34,311 nucleotides of DNA, taken from positions 1-34,311 of the forward strand of contig NZ_JYKA01000029.1 in NCBI RefSeq assembly GCF_001676875.1, written 5' to 3'. Source of the DNA: Chromobacterium subtsugae. GTDB taxonomy: Bacteria; Pseudomonadota; Gammaproteobacteria; Burkholderiales; Chromobacteriaceae. A model generated the notes under the pieces. It saw only the letters and a program-made list of their open reading frames with translations, ran no database searches and was not told the DNA's origin. This document shows, piece by piece, positions 12,667-21,348 of this stretch (the stretch's first letter is position 1; each line of letters opens with the position of its first letter). Position numbers and translations under genes: made by a program.

Positions 12667-15536
12667 TAGTCGATGTCTCCCAGGTAAGAGCGGCGGCGCG
12701 CGGCCTGCTGGCTGGCTGACGTCGCCAGCGCTTGCGCCACCTGGCGTTGCACCAGGGCGGCGAGCTGCTGCTCGTTCATGCCTGGCGCGGCGTGGATGTT
12801 GATAGTGATGGCCGGGGCTGGCGCCGCCATGGCCGGCGCGCGCGCGGACAGGGGCGGCCGGTTGTCCAGCGAGCCGGCCAGCGCCGGGCCGGCAGTTAGC
12901 GCGATGCCGGCGCCGGCGGCGGTCAGCCGCTTGGCGGTGTCGCGCATGCTGGCCAGCGGCCCGGCCTGGCCCTTGTCGATGCCCTGCTCCAGGCCGGCCA
13001 TGGTGTAGCCGCCCAGCTGGGCCATGACGCGGGACGGCGAATGGATGTCGAGCGCGGACTTCAGGGCCGAAACCATGGTATCGCCTATGCCGCCCAGGGT
13101 ATCCCGCAGCGCGGTTAGCCGGCTCATCACGCCGCCAATCAGGCCATCAATCGCCATGCGGCCCAGCTCCGCCAGGCGCGCGCCCATGCCGCCCAGGAAT
13201 CCGGTGATGGTGTCCCAATGCTTGATGACGAGGCCGGGCAGGGTCCAATTCAGGAACCAGTCCGCTATCACCTTGCCGGCGCCGGTGGCCTTGGCGCTGA
13301 TCCAGTCCCAGGCCACTTGTGTGGCCGACTGGATCACGTCCCAATGCTTGATGACGCGGCCGGCCGGCGTCCAGTTGAGGAACCAGTCCGTAATCACGCC
13401 GGCGGCGGCTACGATGATGCCCTTCAGCTTGTCCCACAGCGCTGCGGTGATTTTACAGATGTCTTCCCAATGGCGGACGATGAAGCCTACCGGCGTCCAA
13501 TTCATCAGGTAGCCGGTGATCCAGCCGCAGACGGTGGAAAACACCGCCTTGACGCCTTCCCACAGCGCGGCGAACTTGGGGCCGATCCAGTCCCAATTTT
13601 TCCAGATCAGGTACGCCGCGGCGGCGATGGCCGTTACTACCAGGCCAATGGGGTTCATCAGGAAGACGCGGCCCACCCACATGAACACTTTGCCCAGCAT
13701 GCCCAGCCCGCCGCCAAGCAAGGACAGCGCGCCGCGCAGCAGCCCAAACACGCCGCCCAGCGAACCCATGACGATAGACGCCTTGGACATGACCAGGCCC
13801 AGCATGGCGAACGGCCCCATGACCGCGGCGGCGGCCAGCGCCAGCGCGCCCAGCCCGGCCAGCAACAGGCCGGTGATGGCGATGGTTTTCATGATGGCAC
13901 TAGCCAGCTCGGGGTTTTCCTTGGCCCAGGCGCCCAGCTTTTCCGACAGGGTGCCGATCCATTCCGCCGCCGCTTTCATCTCCGGGCCGATGGCTTCGCC
14001 AAAGCGGACCATGGCATTTGTGAAGGTGCCGGATGCCGCGTCCCATAGGTTTTTCAGGGTGCCAAGCTGCTGGTTGACGCGCGCTTGCAGACTGGCTTGT
14101 GCCGCCAGGTTTTGCACCACGTCCTGATAGCCGTCCTTGCCTTTTTCGATGATCTTGGACAGGACTTCGCTGGTTTCCTTATCGGTTCCGAAAATATCCT
14201 GCAACACGGCTATGCGGTTGACGGTATTCAGTTTTTTCAACTGGCTGAGCTTGGCCATCATCTTGTCCAGGCCGCCGAACTCCCCCTTGCCATTGGTAAA
14301 GTCCAGGTCCAGCGCAATGCCCTTTTTCTTGCGCAATTCTTTCTGAACTTTTTTGATCTTGTCCACGCTGAGGCTGGCGGCGATGACTTTGCGAATGGCG
14401 TTGCCGGCTGACTCTCCGCGCATGCCCGCCTGATCCATCATCACGACGAACGGGGCGAAAGCTTTCGCCCCCGCCAGCCCTTTGACCTTGACCATGTCCA
14501 TGGCTGCGCCCAAGCCCTTGTAGGCTTCCAGCATGTTGTCCGGATCCACGCCGGCGTAAAAGCCGCGTTGGATCATGTCCACCAGGCCCATCATGTCTTT
14601 TTCGCTGGTGCGGGTGGCATCTTGCAGCTTGGCGGTGAATTCCGCAGCCGCCTCCGGTGTCATCTTGAGCTGTACGCCCAGGTAGGCCGCCGCTTCTCCC
14701 AAGCCGCCCAGGACGGCCTGAGCGCTCATGCCCTGGCGTTGCAGCATCGTCATCATGTTCTGGAAATCGGCGGTGGTGCCGGGTAGGCGGTCGCCCAGCT
14801 TTTGAGCCAGGTTGTTGATTTGCTCAAACTCCGGCGGAACCACGCCACCGGCACGCATCATCGCGCCTTTCAGCTGCGTAGCCGCATCTTCTGCTTCCGC
14901 ATAGGCCATGACTGGCAAAGACATCGCGCCGCCAATCGCCGCGCCACCGGCAGCGGCTTTCACGCCAGCGCCGGCCACCTTGTCGCGGATGGCGAGATGC
15001 CGGCCATAGCGTTGCTGCGCATCGTTGAGCTGACGCTGTCGCTTGGCCACGGCGTCCAGCTTGGCCTGACGCGCCCCAAGCGCGCGGTTGGTTTCCTGAA
15101 TACGGGCGGCGAGGGCGGTTTCCGTGGCGGACAGTTGGCGGGTGTCGATACCTTCCTTTTGCAGCGCGCCAGAGGCGGCACGCGCGGCATCCAGGCGCTT
15201 GCGGTGGGCGAGGGTGAGTTTGTCGACGGCGCGCTCGGCGGCGGCGTATTCGCGGGACAGCTTGAGGCTGGCGCCGCCGGCCTGCTCCATCTGGCGGCGG
15301 ACATCCTCCAGCCGCTGCTTGGCGCCTTGCAGCGCCTGGCCGGTGTCCTTGCTTTCCTTGGTGAGTTTGCGGAAGGCGTCGATGCTGTTTTGCGTGGCTT
15401 GAAGCTGCTTGAGTTGGTCGCGGTTTTCCTTGACGGCGCGCGCCAGCTCTTTGTTGCCAGCCATGGCTTGCTTGAGCGGCCGTGTCAGCTTGTCCACGGC
15501 CGCCAGGATGACTTCCAGTTTCAGCTGGCTATTCAT
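12666..15536 (-). CDS. T: Tail tape measure protein gpT
   Basis: 956 aa. The N-terminus is a long coiled coil (about 20-200), followed by a tape-measure core (AYAEAEDAATQLKGAMMRAGG), hydrophobic helices (IAITGLLLAGLGALALAAAA, and FLMNPIGLVVTAIAAAAYLI) that recall membrane-spanning or amphipathic segments, and a C-terminal LDIHSPSRVMAQLGGYTMAGL motif common in phage tape measures. Its length sets tail length. Three 42-aa tandem repeats (see 13213-13500) occur at about residues 685-790. It follows E/E' by a short overlap and precedes U. Confidence 0.95.
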   Translation of the reverse strand: MNSQLKLEVILAAVDKLTRPLKQAMAGNKELARAVKENRDQLKQLQATQNSIDAFRKLTKESKDTGQALQGAKQRLEDVRRQMEQAGGASLKLSREYAAAERAVDKLTLAHRKRLDAARAASGALQKEGIDTRQLSATETALAARIQETNRALGARQAKLDAVAKRQRQLNDAQQRYGRHLAIRDKVAGAGVKAAAGGAAIGGAMSLPVMAYAEAEDAATQLKGAMMRAGGVVPPEFEQINNLAQKLGDRLPGTTADFQNMMTMLQRQGMSAQAVLGGLGEAAAYLGVQLKMTPEAAAEFTAKLQDATRTSEKDMMGLVDMIQRGFYAGVDPDNMLEAYKGLGAAMDMVKVKGLAGAKAFAPFVVMMDQAGMRGESAGNAIRKVIAASLSVDKIKKVQKELRKKKGIALDLDFTNGKGEFGGLDKMMAKLSQLKKLNTVNRIAVLQDIFGTDKETSEVLSKIIEKGKDGYQDVVQNLAAQASLQARVNQQLGTLKNLWDAASGTFTNAMVRFGEAIGPEMKAAAEWIGTLSEKLGAWAKENPELASAIMKTIAITGLLLAGLGALALAAAAVMGPFAMLGLVMSKASIVMGSLGGVFGLLRGALSLLGGGLGMLGKVFMWVGRVFLMNPIGLVVTAIAAAAYLIWKNWDWIGPKFAALWEGVKAVFSTVCGWITGYLMNWTPVGFIVRHWEDICKITAALWDKLKGIIVAAAGVITDWFLNWTPAGRVIKHWDVIQSATQVAWDWISAKATGAGKVIADWFLNWTLPGLVIKHWDTITGFLGGMGARLAELGRMAIDGLIGGVMSRLTALRDTLGGIGDTMVSALKSALDIHSPSRVMAQLGGYTMAGLEQGIDKGQAGPLASMRDTAKRLTAAGAGIALTAGPALAGSLDNRPPLSARAPAMAAPAPAITINIHAAPGMNEQQLAALVQRQVAQALATSASQQAARRRSYLGDID
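13213..13500 (-). repeat. Three 126-bp tandem repeats in gpT
   Basis: Segments beginning with CCAATG at 13215, 13341 and 13467 are related and spaced by exactly 126 bp. They encode repeats of 42 aa with the core NWTPxGxxIKHWDxI (variants NWTPVGFIVRHWEDI, NWTPAGRVIKHWDVI, NWTLPGLVIKHWDTI), with Trp-rich spacing. Confidence 0.85.
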
Positions 15537-15956
15537 TGTCGGCGGCTCCTGATCTTAGGCGGGCCGCCTCGCGCCAGCTGGCCAGCTCAGCCAGCGGCAT
15601 GGCGCCATAGGCTGAGGGCGGCCAATGAAAAATGGTGGCGATATCGGCGATGGCGTCGTCTACGCTGCCGGGGAGGGGCTGGCTTGCAGCTCCGATTTCT
15701 TCAACAAAAAACCGGCCACCACGGTGGCGCATTGCAGCAGGTCGGCCGGGTCCAGCCGCTTGGCCTCTTCTTCCGTCAGCGCCGGCATCGACAGGCGCGG
15801 CAGCAGCTTGATGGCGGCGTCCACGTCCATCTGCAGCACGTCGGCCAGCTTGAGGCCGCGCAGCTCGCCGGCGCCAGGGCGGCGCAGCTCAATGGTGTCG
15901 ATCAGGGTTTCGCCGCGTTGGATGGGGGCGTCCAGCTTGATGGTGTTTTCGTTCAT
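15529..15956 (-). CDS. E: Tail assembly chaperone fusion gpE+E' (by -1 frameshift)
   Basis: If ribosomes slip -1 on TTTTTTG (15705-15711), translation leaves the gpE frame at about residue 84 (AGFL) and continues as VEEIGAASQPLPGSVDD and so on to a stop at 15529, giving a 142-aa E+E' product. This matches the P2 scheme, where gpE and gpE+E' are chaperones of the tape measure. The E' part has its own P2-type composition (IADIATIFHWPPSAYGAMPLAELASWREAA). It overlaps the T start by 8 bp. Confidence 0.9.
15660..15956 (-). CDS. E: Tail assembly protein gpE (unshifted)
   Basis: 98 aa, phage tail assembly (Mu gp41-like/gpE) family. MNENTIKLDAPIQRGETLID and ELRGLKLADVLQMDVDAA are typical. The unshifted product ends with KKSELQASPSPAA; most ribosomes would make this form and a fraction the longer E+E'. 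It lies 52 bp downstream of FII. Confidence 0.9.
   Translation of the reverse strand: MNENTIKLDAPIQRGETLIDTIELRRPGAGELRGLKLADVLQMDVDAAIKLLPRLSMPALTEEEAKRLDPADLLQCATVVAGFLLKKSELQASPSPAA
15705..15711 (-). other. Slippery heptamer T TTT TTG for -1 frameshift
   Basis: On the minus strand the codons GGT TTT TTG of gpE allow both tRNAs to re-pair one base back on TTT TTT. The -1 frame is then open to 15529 without a stop. This is the site class used for E+E' in P2. Confidence 0.9.
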
Positions 15957-16008
15957 GGTGCGGGGTTCCTATGCGTGAGGGCAGCCCGCCGACGGCGGGC
16001 ATGTTGGG

Positions 16009-16521
16009 TTATAAGCCGACGTTGGCGCGGTGCTGGGCCATGCGGTCTTGGCCGGCCACCTTGAACACGTCGTTGACGATGTCGATTTCAATCAGCTCTT
16101 TGCCGTCCATGATCCATTTCAGGTAGGTCAGGTCGGTTTTCACTTTGAACTCGCCGTTCTCGCCGGCCTTGGCGTCGCCGGGGTCCAGATCGTTATGGCG
16201 GCCGGCGGCGACGATTTCGACGGCGTGGCTTTCCCCGGTGGCTTCGTTGGCATAGCTGCCCATCCAGCGCAGCTTGGCGGCGTCGTGTTTATCCGCGCCG
16301 AAGGTGGCGATGATTTCGGGAATGGGGCCGTTGTAGGTGTGCTCCAGCTCCAGCTTCTCCACTCCCCTCAGCAGCGCCACCGGGCCAATCATGCCGGCCC
16401 CCGAGTAGTCCTCGGTTTTCATCTTGAGCGCGGGCAGCTTGACCGACAGGCATTCGGCAATGAAGGACATGCCGTCGTTGAACAGGTTGAACTTGCGCAG
16501 GGTGCGCGGCAGTGCGGCCAT
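16009..16521 (-). CDS. FII: Tail tube protein gpFII
   Basis: 170 aa, P2 tail tube family (major tail tube FII). LRKFNLFNDGMSFIAECLSV, then LPALKMKTEDYSGAGMIGPV, is characteristic. GGAG lies close before the ATG at 16521. Forms the inner tube within the sheath. Confidence 0.94.
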   Translation of the reverse strand: MAALPRTLRKFNLFNDGMSFIAECLSVKLPALKMKTEDYSGAGMIGPVALLRGVEKLELEHTYNGPIPEIIATFGADKHDAAKLRWMGSYANEATGESHAVEIVAAGRHNDLDPGDAKAGENGEFKVKTDLTYLKWIMDGKELIEIDIVNDVFKVAGQDRMAQHRANVGL

Positions 16522-16531
16522 GATTTCTCCT

Positions 16532-17701
16532 TTACGCCGCCGCCTTGGCGGCAAAGTCCATCAGGTATTCGTCGGTGATTTCCTGCTGGAATTGCAGGTT
16601 TTCCAGCGGCGGAACCGGGGTGTATTTGTAGCTAATGCGCAGCTGGCCATCCTTGAGGGTGTCCTTGCTGTTGAGGTCGGCCGGCAGCCAGGCGCTGAAG
16701 CCCAGCAGATAGCCGCGCGTCACCAAATCCCGGCCCTTGGCGTTGATGCCGTCCAGGATGTCGCGGACCAGTACCGGCGTCATCGGCTGGTCCATCGCCC
16801 ACATATGCGACTCGGCGATGGTGTCGGCCAGCACCTGGGCGGTGCGGGTGTAGGACTCGAACGCGAACAGCGGGTCGGCGCTGCACGTGCGGTTGCCCCA
16901 AAAGCGGAAGCCGTCGCGGCGGATCAGCGTGGTGATGGCTTTTTCGTTGAGGTAGCCGGCGTCGGTGGCAGGCTCTTGCAAATCCCAATACACGTCCTGG
17001 CTGATGCCGGTGACGCCTTGCACCAGGGCATTGGACAAGGTCTTGTGCCAGCCGATGGACTCATCCAGCGCGGCGCGCAGGCCGGCGGCGCAGGCCGTCA
17101 CCGGGACGATGGCATCGGCCGCGGCGGCGCTGTCGAAGGCGAGGAACTGCGGCCAGATCAGCATCAGCTCGCGCTGGCCGAAGTTGGCGCGGTAGGCAGC
17201 GACGTCTTCCTTGGTCTTGCAGCCCCAGGCGTAGACATAAGCGAAGGCGCGCAGCTTGGCGGCGATGGCGGCCATTTCCGTGGCGACGGGCAGCGAGTCC
17301 AGGCCGGGCGCTACCAGAATGCGCGGGCGAACGGCTACCCGCTGCTGAGCGGTGAGCAAGGCGCGCAGGCCGGTGTATTGGCCGGCCGGGGTCGTGGTGC
17401 CGATGGTCAGCGCCGATTGCTCGGCCTCGTCCTTGCCGGTTTTGACGCGCACCACCACAACCAGCGGCCGGGCGTTGGCGTCGATGGCGGTCAACGCGCG
17501 GCGCAGCGTTCCTTTGCTGCCGGCCTTGCCGATGGCGGCCTTCAGGTCGGTCAGCAAGACGGCGGTGTCCAACGGGAAGGCGTCGGCGTCGGCATCGTCC
17601 GCCGTGCAGACCATGCCGATGACGGCGGTGGAGATGGTGCGAATGGTCCGGGTGCCGGCGGTGGCTTCGACAACCCGCACGCCGTGGTGGAAATCTTTCA
17701 T
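16532..17701 (-). CDS. FI: Tail sheath protein gpFI
   Basis: 389 aa, contractile tail sheath. DFHHGVRVVEATAGTRTIRTI at the N-terminus, GVTGISQDVYWDLQEPATDA, and FWGNRTCSADPLFAFESYTR are typical of the P2/phiCTX sheath. The start at 17701 has GGAG about 8 nt upstream. First gene of the Pf operon; the late promoter lies just upstream. Confidence 0.95.
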   Translation of the reverse strand: MKDFHHGVRVVEATAGTRTIRTISTAVIGMVCTADDADADAFPLDTAVLLTDLKAAIGKAGSKGTLRRALTAIDANARPLVVVVRVKTGKDEAEQSALTIGTTTPAGQYTGLRALLTAQQRVAVRPRILVAPGLDSLPVATEMAAIAAKLRAFAYVYAWGCKTKEDVAAYRANFGQRELMLIWPQFLAFDSAAAADAIVPVTACAAGLRAALDESIGWHKTLSNALVQGVTGISQDVYWDLQEPATDAGYLNEKAITTLIRRDGFRFWGNRTCSADPLFAFESYTRTAQVLADTIAESHMWAMDQPMTPVLVRDILDGINAKGRDLVTRGYLLGFSAWLPADLNSKDTLKDGQLRISYKYTPVPPLENLQFQQEITDEYLMDFAAKAAA

Positions 17702-17729
17702 AGCTCGGTCTCCGGGTGAGGTTCCGAGC

Positions 17730-17790
17730 ATGTTGCCGGCTATATTCTGTTAAGTCGTGTTGTGCTTGTTGTATGAGCGCATGGCACAAC
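17730..17790 (-). promoter_or_regulatory. Late promoter Pf with Ogr box
   Basis: GTTGT (17768-17772) and ACAAC (17786-17790), 13 bp apart, form the dyad seen also at Pv and Po/Pp. About 46 bp downstream on the minus strand lies CAACAT (17730-17735), in the position of a -10. A better-looking AATATA at 17741-17746 is 10 bp closer. It would drive FI-FII-E-T-U-D after activation by Ogr. It overlaps the start of the plus-strand LuxR-type gene. Confidence 0.75.
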
Positions 17791-18284
17791 CTAGCATAGA
17801 ATTTGACCGTATTTTTACGTATGACTTTATGCCCTTTCCCGTGTCCGACCTGATCCAGCGCTTTCTGGAGACGGCGGACGCTCGGGATATGCTCACGTTG
17901 TTGGATGGCATGGCGAAAATAGCGAAAGAGGATGCTCCGATGCACTTACGGGCTGGCCTGGCGGAGGATTTGCGCCAGCTACTGGCTGACGCGTCTTTGC
18001 GCCAGCAGATGCAGGCCCGGCAATTAGGACAGTTAACCGATTCCGAAGTATCCGTAGTTTTACTTATCGCCGCCGGCCAGAGTTACCGCGATGCCGCGCT
18101 AGCATTGGGCATCACGGAACGCACCATCCGCGCGCACGTTGAAAATTCCTTTAGAAAACTTGGGCTTAAGTCCGAAGGCAGCAAGCGGCTGGACTCTCGC
18201 TTGCTCGTTGCACATATTTTTTTGCCTGATCTTATGCAACGCATTGGCTTAAACGCCAATATCCAGGCGAGCGCCATTCCATAA
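17781..18284 (+). CDS. LuxR/GerE-type HTH regulator inserted among tail genes
   Basis: 167 aa. Residues 85-129 (LTDSEVSVVLLIAAGQSYRD, then AALALGITERTIRAHVENSF) form a LuxR-type helix-turn-helix. The N-terminal 80 residues are helical and have no recognised receiver or autoinducer domain. It is on the opposite strand to all its neighbours, between Pf and the tail-fibre assembly gene. The start at 17781 is uncertain: a GTG at 17757 is also possible, and no clear Shine-Dalgarno is present. The first codons overlap the Ogr box of Pf, so transcription of this gene and Ogr binding could interfere. Confidence 0.75.
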   Translation: MAQPSIEFDRIFTYDFMPFPVSDLIQRFLETADARDMLTLLDGMAKIAKEDAPMHLRAGLAEDLRQLLADASLRQQMQARQLGQLTDSEVSVVLLIAAGQSYRDAALALGITERTIRAHVENSFRKLGLKSEGSKRLDSRLLVAHIFLPDLMQRIGLNANIQASAIP

Positions 18285-18335
18285 AATAGCGGCATAGCAT
18301 TTCATGCTGAGAAATGCAGAAAAAAAGGAAACAAA

Positions 18336-18533
18336 ATGCACAGCCGCGACGACGCACACATATTGAATCCCCTGATTGGCCAAGACCCACGCGAAACGCT
18401 GGAAAACCTCTGCGTCTGTCTGGCGCACCTGGGCCAGACGCTGGCCAGCCACCACGAAGACCCGTCCATCCATTTCATTGCCACCAGCGCCGCGGCGGCG
18501 TTGAGGTTTGAGGCCGGGCAAATCGCCGCCTGA
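18336..18533 (+). CDS. Small hypothetical protein (65 aa)
   Basis: AAGGAAAC lies about 5 nt before the ATG. Helical, with His and Cys (HSRDDAHILNPLIGQ, ENLCVCLAHLGQTLASHHED). No known family. It follows the LuxR-type gene by 51 bp on the same strand and is ended by the terminator at 18555, so the two may form a small unit. Confidence 0.6.
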   Translation: MHSRDDAHILNPLIGQDPRETLENLCVCLAHLGQTLASHHEDPSIHFIATSAAAALRFEAGQIAA

Positions 18534-18554
18534 AGGTAGCCCCCATGAAAGAAC

Positions 18555-18579
18555 AAGCCCCGCAGACGCGGGGCTTTTT
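18555..18579. terminator. Terminator between 65-aa gene and tail-fibre assembly gene
   Basis: AAGCCCCGC-N3-GCGGGGCTT with a run of five T on the plus strand. The A-tract on the other side lets it also end the leftward H/assembly operon. Confidence 0.8.
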
Positions 18580-19196
18580 CATTGCGCGGCCGGCGCCGGC
18601 GGCCAGGTTATCGTCGCCGGGTAGTCAGGCTGCAGCGGCACTCGGGACAACTCCACCCGATAGCGTCGCCAGGCTGCCAGCCGCTCGGACTCGGCCGGCG
18701 TTGCTATGGCCAGGTCAGCAGCATCTTGTAGCGGCACGATGGCGGCGTCCGCCTGGCCGCGCCGGGCGGCGATGTCCGATTCCGCCGCGGCGCGTTGTGC
18801 AGCCAACGCGGCAGCGTGGTCAACGCGCCAGCTCGCGCCATCCCACACGCCAAAGGGCGGCGGCGCCAACTCGGTCGCGCCCAGCGCCTGCGGTGTGTCG
18901 CCCAGTTGCGCGGCAATCGGCTGCGCCGTGGCGGTATCCCACAGCGGCACCGCGCGCCAGTCCGGCAGCAGCTGCCAGCCGCCGCCCAGGATGCAATGGG
19001 CGGGAATGCGGCCATCGTCGGTACGCCACGCCGCAGCCTGACGTGAGGCGGCCGGCGGCGGCGCATCCGCAGCAGCCCAGGCAGGGACAAGATAGACCTC
19101 CTCCTCCAGCTCCAGCGGCGAGCGTTGCGCAGTCGTTTGCCCGACATATTCGCCAGTATCGGCGCTATAGCAATACACGATTTTTTTATCAGCCAT
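18579..19196 (-). CDS. G: Tail fibre assembly protein
   Basis: 205 aa, tail fibre assembly chaperone family (Caudo_TAP). VYCYSADTGEYVGQTTAQRS at the N-terminus, WDTATAQPIAAQLGDTP in the middle, and AAARRGQADAAIVPLQDAAD, then EWRRYRVEL-like YRVELSRVPLQPDYPATITWP at the end are typical. The start at 19196 has GAGGAG upstream. It follows H by 10 bp. P2 calls this gene G, and the sequence here is highly divergent, as is usual for this module. Confidence 0.85.
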   Translation of the reverse strand: MADKKIVYCYSADTGEYVGQTTAQRSPLELEEEVYLVPAWAAADAPPPAASRQAAAWRTDDGRIPAHCILGGGWQLLPDWRAVPLWDTATAQPIAAQLGDTPQALGATELAPPPFGVWDGASWRVDHAAALAAQRAAAESDIAARRGQADAAIVPLQDAADLAIATPAESERLAAWRRYRVELSRVPLQPDYPATITWPPAPAAQ

Positions 19197-19206
19197 GGGG
19201 TTCTCC

Positions 19207-20787
19207 TCAGATTTTGATGCAGGCCAGGAGCGCGATATTTCGGGGGCGGGACTCACTGCCGCCGGAGCCATACGTGGCATAACGAAGCTGCCGGCCCGTG
19301 CCGAATTCGGTTAAAAATTCATTGGATGTGTGCCTGGCGCCGGCATCCAAGCCGGTGCCGCCGTTGTCGGTGCGCACGGTATCCCCACCCGTTGTCGAGC
19401 CGGGTGTCGGGATGGCGTGATCGTGCCAGAGGTTTTGAGACGCCTGGCCGGACCCGAACACACGGGAGGCATCGACGTTGCGCCCGGCATCCCAACCGCG
19501 GACGAACTCCCCTCGCAGGTCAGGGACGCCAAACGTAGTCCGGCCGTCGCCGGCTCCGAACCGGTCACCAATGGCAGCAAACAACGCGGCATAGGCAGTC
19601 CGCGAGACATCCTGAGCGCCGGCGCAGATGAGCCAGCCAGGCGGCGGCGTATCGCGGGCGAAATAGGCGATTTGACCAGGCGGCGTCGCGGCGGCAATGC
19701 CATCCTGAATGGCGGCCGCATCTGCCAGGCGCCGCCAGGGGTTCCATCGCCCCTGATAGCGGCAGCGGTGCCAAAATCCCCCATCGGCAAACGCCTGATA
19801 GGTGTGATAGACCATCTCGCCGGCCGCCCTCACGGTCAGTTGGCCGGCCTGCGGGCAGGGCCAGTTCTTGCCCTTGCTGGCATTGTCGTTGGCGGGGTTG
19901 TGGTAGATGCCGCTGGCGATTAAGGTGTCCAGATCCACCGGCGCCGCGATATCCGCCTGCAACGGCAGCGCGTCGGTGATGCCATAGCCTGCCAGTGTAG
20001 TGGCCTTGTCGGCTTTGTTTGCAACTTGGCCCGCCTGATCGCTTACCACCGATGCCGCCGCAAATTTCTCATGTAGCCATCCGTACTTTTTGGAGTAAAT
20101 CTCCCCGCTGGCGCCTACCGCCAGGGCTTCGATATTGTCGATTTTCAGCATGAGCTTGGACGATCCGCTTCCCGGTCGGCTGCTTTGTGCGGCAAACAAC
20201 CCCGTATCGCCATCTTCGTCAAACGCAAAACCAGCGGTCGCAGTGTCGCCGCCCAAATCGGCGGGGTCTCCCTTATTGGCTCGGAATGCCGCCCCCCATA
20301 CGCGCTTTGCCGGGTCGCGCCAGGCCGTATCTGTAATGCCATAGCCCTCCATTGTTGATGGCCGGCCGGTGATCTTGCCCCAGTCCAGCGCCGGCACGTC
20401 GGCTGCCGCCATCTGCCGGCCGGCGATGACGCGGCCCTTGGCATCGACCGTCACCATGCCATAGCTGCCGGCGCCGACGCCGGTATTGGCCAGCGTCAGC
20501 GCGCCGCTGGCATTGCCGCTGCCGTCGAACGTCACGGACCATGCGCCATCGCCCGTCATGGCCAAGTTGCGCGGCGAGGCCAGGCGGTCGGCGCGCTCGG
20601 CGCTTTTGGCTGCCAGCGCGCCGGATACCAGGTCGTCGATTCGTTTCTTGAGAAACCCCGTCCGCTCTACCAACTGCTCAGCCTGGCGGTTCGAGATGCC
20701 ACCCGCGCCGGCCCTGACGCGGTCGGTCAATTCCAGTTGGTAAACGGGGGGGAACTTCGGCTCGGCCGGTTCTTTCAGGTCTGCCAT
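19207..20787 (-). CDS. H: Tail fibre protein gpH
   Basis: 526 aa. The N-terminus is a P2 gpH-like attachment part, the middle has repeated fibre motifs with GYGITD (two copies, TMEGYGITDTAWRDP and TLAGYGITDALPLQ), and the C-terminus is a tail-collar domain (PPGQIAYFARDTPPPGWLIC, then LFAAIGDRFGAGDGRTTFGV and PDLRGEFVRGWD). It would recognise the host receptor. The start is adjacent to the I stop, without gap. Confidence 0.93.
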   Translation of the reverse strand: MADLKEPAEPKFPPVYQLELTDRVRAGAGGISNRQAEQLVERTGFLKKRIDDLVSGALAAKSAERADRLASPRNLAMTGDGAWSVTFDGSGNASGALTLANTGVGAGSYGMVTVDAKGRVIAGRQMAAADVPALDWGKITGRPSTMEGYGITDTAWRDPAKRVWGAAFRANKGDPADLGGDTATAGFAFDEDGDTGLFAAQSSRPGSGSSKLMLKIDNIEALAVGASGEIYSKKYGWLHEKFAAASVVSDQAGQVANKADKATTLAGYGITDALPLQADIAAPVDLDTLIASGIYHNPANDNASKGKNWPCPQAGQLTVRAAGEMVYHTYQAFADGGFWHRCRYQGRWNPWRRLADAAAIQDGIAAATPPGQIAYFARDTPPPGWLICAGAQDVSRTAYAALFAAIGDRFGAGDGRTTFGVPDLRGEFVRGWDAGRNVDASRVFGSGQASQNLWHDHAIPTPGSTTGGDTVRTDNGGTGLDAGARHTSNEFLTEFGTGRQLRYATYGSGGSESRPRNIALLACIKI

Positions 20788-21348
20788 TTATGCCACTCCG
20801 AATGTGTAGCCGCCATCGTAGGCGGCCATGTCGTTGTAAATCAGTTCCGCGCCGCCGAAGTCCAGCCCCCACAACAGGCAGCGGGCCGGGGCGATGTCGG
20901 CCAGCAGCGCGCGGGCGGCGGCGGCCTGCTCGACGCTCAGCAGCTTGTCGATGCGGACGCGGTATTCCGCCCAGCCGTCCGGGTCGCCGTAGCTGGCGAA
21001 ACCGTCGTAGGCCACCGTGTTGTCGTAGCGGTAGCCGCCTGTCCCTTCATCAATCTGCACTTCGCCCAGGCCCAGGTCGCGGAACACCTGGCGCACGGCG
21101 GAAAGCGTTCCCTTGCGGCGGTGCACATCGACCGACGACGCCACCAGCGCGCGGCGTTCCTCCTCTGTCCGGGCCGCATCGAATTGTTCGACGCTGCGCT
21201 CCCAGGCCAGCCACGGCAGCAGCGCCGGCGGGCAGCGCGCGCTGTCGGCCAGGCCGCGCAATGCGGTCGTGTTCAGGTCCAGCGCCAGCATGTCGGCCAG
21301 CGCGGCTTCCAGCGGCGTGCGATTGGGGGGCAGCAGCTGGCGGCTCAT
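20788..21348 (-). CDS. I: Baseplate protein gpI
   Basis: 186 aa, P2 gpI family (Tail_P2_I). LLPPNRTPLEAALADMLALD and the WLAWERSVEQFD motif are typical. The start at 21348 overlaps the J stop by 4 bp; the open frame further upstream is a shadow of J. Confidence 0.93.
   Translation of the reverse strand: MSRQLLPPNRTPLEAALADMLALDLNTTALRGLADSARCPPALLPWLAWERSVEQFDAARTEEERRALVASSVDVHRRKGTLSAVRQVFRDLGLGEVQIDEGTGGYRYDNTVAYDGFASYGDPDGWAEYRVRIDKLLSVEQAAAARALLADIAPARCLLWGLDFGGAELIYNDMAAYDGGYTFGVA

Noticed and set aside
15529-15732. Independent 67-aa gene for the E' region
   Set aside because: The E' frame is best explained by -1 slippage at TTTTTTG from gpE; no ribosome binding site precedes a start in that frame.
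14802-16064. 420-codon open frame on the plus strand opposite T, E and FII
   Set aside because: Crosses several real genes on the minus strand and shows no domain; a shadow of GC-rich coding.
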